A DNA stretch of 64,000 nucleotides from Shimia aestuarii (lineage in GTDB: Bacteria > Pseudomonadota > Alphaproteobacteria > Rhodobacterales > Rhodobacteraceae), in the NCBI RefSeq assembly GCF_022814865.1, contig NZ_JAKVRD010000007.1:1-64000 (forward strand), given 5' to 3'. Positions within the stretch are counted from its first letter, which is position 1; each line of letters opens with the position of its first letter. The notes beneath the pieces are model-generated. The model saw only the letters and a list, made by a program, of their open reading frames with translations, was not told where the DNA came from and ran no database searches. The position numbers and the translations under genes are program-made. This document shows, piece by piece, positions 59,205 through 64,000 of this stretch.

Positions 59205-59360
59205 ATGTTTGGCCAGCAGAGGGGCGAGGTTGATCGCTTTAGGAATGGGCTTGGTGCGGGTCGATATACCAGCGGCGAAAGTCGCGAAATACGTCCGGGG
59301 GCAACACGCCTGAACCCCCTTAACAAAGCTGGCACTTCAACCAAGGAGAAATACGCATGA
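59205..59360 (+). CDS. Possible small protein (51 aa)
   Basis: The frame MFGQQRGEVDRFRNGLGAGR and onward ends with a stop that shares ATGA with the next start (59357). No good ribosome binding site or homology is apparent, so the call rests on the overlap alone. The rest of the gap 59148-59356 shows no other gene. Confidence 0.3.
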   Translation: MFGQQRGEVDRFRNGLGAGRYTSGESREIRPGATRLNPLNKAGTSTKEKYA

Positions 59361-59539
59361 AATTCACCTACGAACTCGACCAAAGGGTCAGACTTCTTAT
59401 GACCGAGGAAACCGGCGTAATCATCGGTCGCGCTGAATACCAGACCGGCCCAAATAATTACTACGTTGCCTACAAGGCTGCGGACGGCCGGCAGATGTGC
59501 GCCTGGTGGGAGGAAAACCTGATCTGCGCAGAATCTTAG
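59357..59539 (+). CDS. Small SH3-like phage protein (60 aa)
   Basis: It reads YELDQRVRLLMTEETGVIIG and NNYYVAYKAADGRQMCAWWE, the pattern of a small SH3-like barrel often used as an adaptor. AAGGAG supports the ATG. Function unknown. Confidence 0.65.
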   Translation: MKFTYELDQRVRLLMTEETGVIIGRAEYQTGPNNYYVAYKAADGRQMCAWWEENLICAES

Positions 59540-59618
59540 CGCCCAACAGCGGCGACGAGATCAGCATCGGAGAGCGCTTCAGGCGAGCGCTCTCTATCCC
59601 ACCTATCGGAGAACTGAC

Positions 59619-59888
59619 ATGACAAAGACTGAAACCATCCAAAGCACGAGCGACGACCGCATCAAGAACAACGCGACGCGGCACACCTACCGCACCCTCT
59701 CTGACGCCGAGAAGGAACTGATGCAGGGCATCAAGGACCGTGGCGCGGAGCTGATCGAGGCGATCTGCATCATCGCCGGTCACCCTGTCCCGGACGACAT
59801 GACCCCGCTGCCCGAACGCAACCTCGAACTCGCGCGCCAGCACATCGAGGACGGTGTTATGCGCGCGGTCCGCCACATCACGGCATGA
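59619..59888 (+). CDS. Acb2/Tad1-like cyclic-nucleotide sponge (candidate anti-CBASS)
   Basis: The 89-residue helical protein has a hairpin with TYRTLSDAEKELMQGIKDRG (about 23-42), then LELARQHIEDGVMRAVRHIT near the C terminus. This matches the Acb2/Tad1 hairpin family, whose members bind cyclic di/trinucleotides and block CBASS or Thoeris defence. Tyr24 and Lys39 are 15 residues apart, the same spacing as the ligand-contact Tyr and Lys I recall for Acb2 of phage PaMx33. It stands in the early operon, as expected for an anti-defence gene. Confidence 0.7.
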   Translation: MTKTETIQSTSDDRIKNNATRHTYRTLSDAEKELMQGIKDRGAELIEAICIIAGHPVPDDMTPLPERNLELARQHIEDGVMRAVRHITA

Positions 59889-59942
59889 CGTCATAGCTGG
59901 CAGCCCCATCGAAACGCTGGGGCTGCTCCTGAGGAATACAGA

Positions 59943-60161
59943 ATGAATTGGTTTGCCAATCACCGCCAAGAATGGATCGCCCAGATGCTGCGCACCTACG
60001 GCTTCGTCAACCGTCAGCACCTGATGCGCCACTTTGGGATCTCAAGCGCTCAAGCGGCCGTCGATTTCAGAACTTTCAACGACCAGAATCCCGGCGTCAT
60101 GATCTACGACGCGCGCCGGAAAACCTACGTGGCATCAGAACCGCCACAGTCTTTCACATAA
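59943..60161 (+). CDS. Small winged-helix-like protein (72 aa)
   Basis: It reads EWIAQMLRTYGFVNRQHLMR and HFGISSAQAAVDFRTFNDQN, close to the N-terminal DNA-binding helix-turn-helix found ahead of WYL domains, but no WYL domain follows. It could be a small regulator. GAGGAAT precedes the ATG. Confidence 0.65.
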   Translation: MNWFANHRQEWIAQMLRTYGFVNRQHLMRHFGISSAQAAVDFRTFNDQNPGVMIYDARRKTYVASEPPQSFT

Positions 60162-60174
60162 GGGGACGAAGTTC

Positions 60175-61956
60175 ATGACCCACGAAACCCGCATGATCCC
60201 GAGCGACAAGCTCTACCTGCACCCGTTCAACCCGCGCCAGGACACCGACGAGGCCGACACCCTCGCCATGGCCGAAAGCATCGAGACATGCGGGCTGATC
60301 CAGAACCTCTCGGGCTATGCCGACGAGACAAGCGATGGCATCGGCATCGTGGCCGGCGGCCGCCGCATGCGCGCGATCCAGCTCCTTGCCGAGCGCAACG
60401 GCGGTGATCCGATTGAGGTGCCCGTGCGCGTCACCGAGGACTTCTTCGAGGCCCGTGCCTGGGCCGGCGCCGAGAACTCCTCACAGAAGCCCTTGCACCC
60501 GGCCGACGAGATCCGCGCCTACGCCCAGATGGCAGACCAGGGCGGCACCGTGCCGATGATCGCGCGGGCCTTCGCCGTGCGCGAAGGCCACGTCAACCGT
60601 CGTCTGAAGCTTTCAAAGCTTCCCGAGACCGCCCTCGACGCCCTGAAGGAAAACCGCATCACGCTCGATGCAGCCCGCGCCCTGACAGTTTGTGATGATC
60701 CCTCAAGCGTCCTTGCCGTGCTCGAGCAGATCGATGGCAAGGACATCTCGGCCGAGCGCATCAAGCAGATGCTCACCCCCGATGCGATCCCCTCGACAGA
60801 TCGGCGCGCGGTCTTCGTTGGTCTAGACACCTACCGCGCAGAGGGCGGCGCCCTGACCGAGGATCTATTCGCCGAAGGCGCGCGCCTTCACAACGAGGAG
60901 CTCCTCGACACCCTCTTCAAGACCAAGCTCGAAATGGAATGCGAGCGCATCAAGGAAGAGGAAGGCTGGCAAAACGTGGTGCCGGTTCTGGACCATTACG
61001 TCACCTACACGCACACCGAAAAGCTCGAGCGCATCTACCCCACCCCGGTTGACCTGCCCGAAGCCGACGCCGAGGAGCTGGAGCAGCTGGAAGAGATCGG
61101 GATCGCTGGGCTGTCCGAGGAAGGCCAAGCGCGGCTGAAGGAACTCGCCGAGCGCGAGCGCGGCGACTATACCGACGAGGACCGGGAGACCGGCACTGTG
61201 TTCGTCTATGTGCGCCACAGCGGAGAACTTCAGGTCGAGCGCGCCTATGTCTCGAAGAAACGCGCCAAGAAATCAGCCGACACCGAAAAGGCCGGCGGCG
61301 GCGAGAAACCCCGCATGCCGCAGAACTGCCTCGATGATCTGCGCTCCGTCCAGACCCTCGCCCTGCAAACCGCGATGCTCGGCAAGCCCGACCTCCTGCT
61401 CGACATCCTCGCCTGGCAGATTGAGAGCGGCGTGAGCACCTGGTCCGCCCCGCTGGATGTGAAACTCGGCAAGACCGCGATCGAGCCCGAGAAATCGAGC
61501 AACACGACGATCGACGGACGCCTGGTCGCGGTCGAGGAAACGGACCACGACGCAAAGTTCTCGGCCGAGCAGCTGCACGAGTTTCAGCTTAAGGGCAAGA
61601 AACACCGCAACGCGATCCTCGCCGCCGGCCTCGCCCGCGCCATCACGGCGCCCGGCTTCACGGTCAGCCGGGATCTCCTCGACCTGGTCGAGATCGATAT
61701 CCGCAAACTCTGGACCCCCGACGCCGAGAACTTCTTCTCGCGCATCCGGCCTGACCTCCTCGACGGGATCTGGGCCGACCTGCTCGAGCTCGAGGACGAC
61801 GACGAGCGCCGCGCCGACTTTGCCAAGCTCAAGCGCGCTCAGAAGGCCAAGGAACTCGAAGACCTCTTCTCCAACGCATCCGTACAGGAAGCCCACGGCC
61901 TCAGCCGCGACCAGGTCGCCCGCATCGACGCATGGCTGCCCGAGGAGATGGAGTGA
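60175..61956 (+). CDS. ParB/RepB/Spo0J-family partition-like protein (593 aa)
   Basis: The N-terminal part has the ParB core: LYLHPFNPRQDTDEADTLAM, then VAGGRRMRAIQLLAE (the GxRR nucleotide motif) and ENSSQKPLHPADEIRAYAQM. An HTH follows (MIARAFAVREGHVNRRLKLS). The long C-terminal part (about 230-593) is acidic and less conserved. Phage ParB-like proteins of this length often act in early transcription or DNA protection rather than partition, since no ParA is nearby. AGGGGACG precedes the ATG. Confidence 0.85.
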   Translation: MTHETRMIPSDKLYLHPFNPRQDTDEADTLAMAESIETCGLIQNLSGYADETSDGIGIVAGGRRMRAIQLLAERNGGDPIEVPVRVTEDFFEARAWAGAENSSQKPLHPADEIRAYAQMADQGGTVPMIARAFAVREGHVNRRLKLSKLPETALDALKENRITLDAARALTVCDDPSSVLAVLEQIDGKDISAERIKQMLTPDAIPSTDRRAVFVGLDTYRAEGGALTEDLFAEGARLHNEELLDTLFKTKLEMECERIKEEEGWQNVVPVLDHYVTYTHTEKLERIYPTPVDLPEADAEELEQLEEIGIAGLSEEGQARLKELAERERGDYTDEDRETGTVFVYVRHSGELQVERAYVSKKRAKKSADTEKAGGGEKPRMPQNCLDDLRSVQTLALQTAMLGKPDLLLDILAWQIESGVSTWSAPLDVKLGKTAIEPEKSSNTTIDGRLVAVEETDHDAKFSAEQLHEFQLKGKKHRNAILAAGLARAITAPGFTVSRDLLDLVEIDIRKLWTPDAENFFSRIRPDLLDGIWADLLELEDDDERRADFAKLKRAQKAKELEDLFSNASVQEAHGLSRDQVARIDAWLPEEME

Positions 61957-62285
61957 TGGACGGAATCGAAAGCATCTCGGCAGAGCGCAAACGGCAAATC
62001 GAACAAGAAGGCTGGACGCATGAACATGACGACCAGCACACAGACGAAACCCTTGCCCTCGTCGCTGCGCTCTACGCGGCGCCGTTCCCACTGCTTACAG
62101 AGGAAGTCGAACAACACGATGACGGCCGGTCATACTTTGCCTTCATGGACCCTTGGCCAGCGAGCTGGGACAGTAGCTGGGATAGGAGAAGCGATCACAG
62201 CCGCCGGCGCCAGCTTGTGATCGCAGGGGCGCTGATCGCGGCGGAAATTGATCGCCTGGACCGTGAGGGGGCGAGAAATGCCTGA
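61956..62285 (+). CDS. Conserved phage protein (109 aa)
   Basis: The start ISAERKRQIEQEGWTHEHDD, followed by QHTDETLALVAALYAAPF, is a pattern common in temperate phage early regions of unknown function. It ends with RRQLVIAGALIAAEIDRLDR. The ATG overlaps the ParB stop (TGATG). Confidence 0.72.
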   Translation: MDGIESISAERKRQIEQEGWTHEHDDQHTDETLALVAALYAAPFPLLTEEVEQHDDGRSYFAFMDPWPASWDSSWDRRSDHSRRRQLVIAGALIAAEIDRLDREGARNA

Positions 62286-62949
62286 CAAACCGATCCTCTT
62301 TTCCGGCCCGATGGTGCGCGCGCTTCTCGATGGTCGCAAGACGCAGACGAGGCGGGTGGTGAAACCGCAACCGAAATGGACCAGTGATGCGTGGCATTGG
62401 CAGTCGTCCCGCTATGACAACGGCTTGGGGGCTGACTACTTTCACACACCGCACGTCGCCGGGATCATGTCAGCATGGGTCAAGGCTATGCCCTACGCCA
62501 TAGGAGACCGCCTCTGGGTGCGTGAGGCCCACTACCTCACCGACGATGGGGAAAGCGAATATGCCGTTTTTGCCGAAGATGAGGCAGGCGTGGCAGAGCA
62601 CTTGCAGAACATGCAGACCACCATGACCAGCCACCCGCAGATTGACTGGTCAAAGCATATTCGCCTACGCCCCTCTATCCACATGCCCCGCTGGGCCTCG
62701 CGCCTGACGCTGGTCGTCACCGATGTGCGCGTGCAGCGGGTGCAGGAGATCAACCGAGGCGACGCAATGGAGGAAGGGTGCCCATTCCCGAACATGGCGG
62801 ATGGCCAAAATCCCCGCGATTGGTTTCGCGCCCTCTGGGACAGCCTGAACGCATGTCGCAACTTCGGATGGGACGCAAACCCGTGGGTCGCCGCCTACAC
62901 CTTCGCCGTCCAAAAGTGCAACATCGACCAGATGGAGATCGCAGCATGA
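62278..62949 (+). CDS. ASCH-like phage protein
   Basis: The 223 residues start PILFSGPMVRALLDGRKTQT RRVVKPQ, the typical opening of phage ASCH-like/morphogenetic proteins, and later have GDRLWVREAHYL and MPRWASRLTLVVTDVRVQRV. The ASCH fold binds RNA or nucleotides. The ATG at 62278 overlaps the previous gene by eight bases. Confidence 0.78.
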   Translation: MPDKPILFSGPMVRALLDGRKTQTRRVVKPQPKWTSDAWHWQSSRYDNGLGADYFHTPHVAGIMSAWVKAMPYAIGDRLWVREAHYLTDDGESEYAVFAEDEAGVAEHLQNMQTTMTSHPQIDWSKHIRLRPSIHMPRWASRLTLVVTDVRVQRVQEINRGDAMEEGCPFPNMADGQNPRDWFRALWDSLNACRNFGWDANPWVAAYTFAVQKCNIDQMEIAA

Positions 62950-63182
62950 GCAAGACACTGATCGCCGTAGACGAAGATCGCCTTGATCGCATCGAGGCAC
63001 AACAAAAGGCCATTCTTGCAGCCCTTCAGGGCGCCCGAGTGCAGCCCGCTCCGGAGTGGGTCAGCATCACGGAGGCCAAAGCGATACTTGGCGTCTCCAA
63101 GAGCACGATCTACCGGAAGATCGAGGATGGTGAAATCGAAGTAAAGGGCCGTGGAAAGACCAGGAAGGTGCGGATCGGCTAG
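62946..63182 (+). CDS. Excisionase-like helix-turn-helix protein
   Basis: The 78-residue protein ends with an excisionase/MerR-type HTH (WVSITEAKAILGVSKSTIYR, then KIEDGEIEVKGRGKTRKVRI). It lies directly beside and convergent to the integrase, so it may be the directionality factor. The two genes overlap by four bases at their stops. Confidence 0.75.
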   Translation: MSKTLIAVDEDRLDRIEAQQKAILAALQGARVQPAPEWVSITEAKAILGVSKSTIYRKIEDGEIEVKGRGKTRKVRIG

Positions 63183-64000
63183 TCCAGCCGCCGCGCCAGA
63201 TCCTCCGCGCTCTCGTTGTAATAGACCTGCAGCATGGCGATGTTTCGATGCCCTACCGCCCGCGCAAGAGCCAGAACATCCAGCTTTCGAGAGAGCCTTG
63301 TAATCGCGGCATGACGAGAGTCGTGAAACGTCAGACCATCGACCCCTGCTTTTCCCTTCACCTTCCGAAATAGCGCATCGAGCTGCTGAGAGGTCAGATC
63401 AAAGATCGGATCCGCATCAGGCAGATCCCGCAATAGTCGCACCGCTTCAGATGACAGAGGAACCTCCCGCGCAATCCCGCTCTTGGTCTTCTCGAGCCGC
63501 GCAACGCGCCGCGCTAGGTCAACCCTGCCCCATTCCAACCCGACGATCTCGCCCGCCCGCATAGCTGTCTCACAGGCAAACAAGAACGCGTGAAACGCTC
63601 GCGCCGTTGCATTGGTGAGATCCTTTCCCGCGACATGACTCATTCGCTCGAGCTCGTCATCGGTCGGCAGCCGATCCCTCGGAGGTGGTGATGCCGGCTT
63701 CCTGACATCGGCCATAGGATTGACCTGCATCAGCCCCCACTCCTTACGGGCCTGAGTGAGAACGGCCGCGATCAGCACCATTTCACGCCGCACGGTCCCT
63801 GAGGAGACCTCCTGAAGCCGTCGATCGCGCCAAGCGGCGAAGTCCTTTGGCGCCAGGTCGCCGAGCCGGATCCGTGCGATCGGATCGCGCTGGAGCTTCT
63901 CGAGGCGGATCACTTCCCACCTGTGCCCGCGCTTGCCTGGAGACGCTTCCCGCGCGTATCGGTCCATCAGCTCGCCAAAGGTGAGTGCGGCCGCATATTT
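63179..64000 (-). CDS. Tyrosine-type phage integrase (5' end outside the window)
   Basis: The visible 273 residues show the core-binding domain (GTVRREMVLIAAVLTQARKE) and the catalytic domain with Arg in FACETAMRAGEIVGLEWG, Lys in LEKTKSGIAREVP, HxxR in TFHDSRHAAITRL, His in ARAVGHRNIAML and nucleophile Tyr in QVYYNESAEDL. The frame is open to the right edge (KYAAALTFGELMDRY), so the first part lies beyond 64000. The attachment site and perhaps a tRNA are expected there. Confidence 0.92.
   Translation of the reverse strand, partial: KYAAALTFGELMDRYAREASPGKRGHRWEVIRLEKLQRDPIARIRLGDLAPKDFAAWRDRRLQEVSSGTVRREMVLIAAVLTQARKEWGLMQVNPMADVRKPASPPPRDRLPTDDELERMSHVAGKDLTNATARAFHAFLFACETAMRAGEIVGLEWGRVDLARRVARLEKTKSGIAREVPLSSEAVRLLRDLPDADPIFDLTSQQLDALFRKVKGKAGVDGLTFHDSRHAAITRLSRKLDVLALARAVGHRNIAMLQVYYNESAEDLARRLD

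Overview
The window (about 60% G+C) looks like chromosome from an alphaproteobacterium, most likely of the order Rhodobacterales. This is inferred from gene style, Csu-type pili, a LapB/C/E-like type I secretion system and a GpA-terminase lambdoid prophage; the genus cannot be named from sequence alone. It has two halves that meet near 25.3-25.7 kb.

Host half (1-25.3 kb). The left edge cuts an IS3-family transposase. Most of the rest looks like a surface-adhesion and biofilm region. Four proteins are built from Gly/Leu/Asp-rich aliphatic repeats of the [17 protein letters not shown] and GLDTSPVDGLIDGLTG types (281-2443, 4062-5927, 17042-18706, 23855-24529). Two of them begin with a BapA-prefix-like domain, a hydrophobic segment and a collagen-like Gly-Pro-Thr linker. 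One tightly coupled minus-strand operon (16752 to 10082) encodes a small BapA-prefix-only protein, a TolC-like outer membrane protein, a LapB-like ABC exporter, a HlyD/LapC-like adaptor and a single-POTRA Omp85-family outer membrane protein. A minimal Csu-type chaperone-usher pilus operon follows (23217 to 18917: pilin, one-domain chaperone, usher, tip protein). A hybrid histidine kinase, a NarL/FixJ response regulator and a small receiver-like protein (6266-9463) are plausible controllers, and related short motifs recur in front of several of these genes. A KpsS/Kdo-transferase-like gene lies between two of the repeat-protein genes.

Prophage half (about 25.6 kb to beyond 64 kb). This is a lambda-like siphovirus prophage. 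On the minus strand, read from 47 kb down to 25.7 kb, lie terminase, gpW, portal, a protease-capsid fusion, head-tail joining, tail terminator, tail tube, tail chaperones with a -1 slippery site, tape measure, the tail tip complex, tail fibre-like proteins, holin, endolysin, spanins and a terminator. A minus-strand early/replication block (55.2 to 48.4 kb) includes a CHC2/Toprim primase and a D5-like helicase beside a cluster of GTAAC repeats that is a candidate origin. A divergent immunity region sits at about 56.2-57.1 kb with repeated TTGAGCA operators. The plus-strand early operon (57.1-63.2 kb) carries two ParB-domain proteins, an Acb2-like anti-CBASS candidate, an ASCH-like protein and an excisionase-like HTH protein. 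A convergent tyrosine integrase runs off the right edge. Two cargo genes are transcribed against their surroundings: a lipoprotein at 47.8 kb and a WYL-TerB-like protein at 55.3 kb. The latter sits between the two halves of a duplicated regulatory module.
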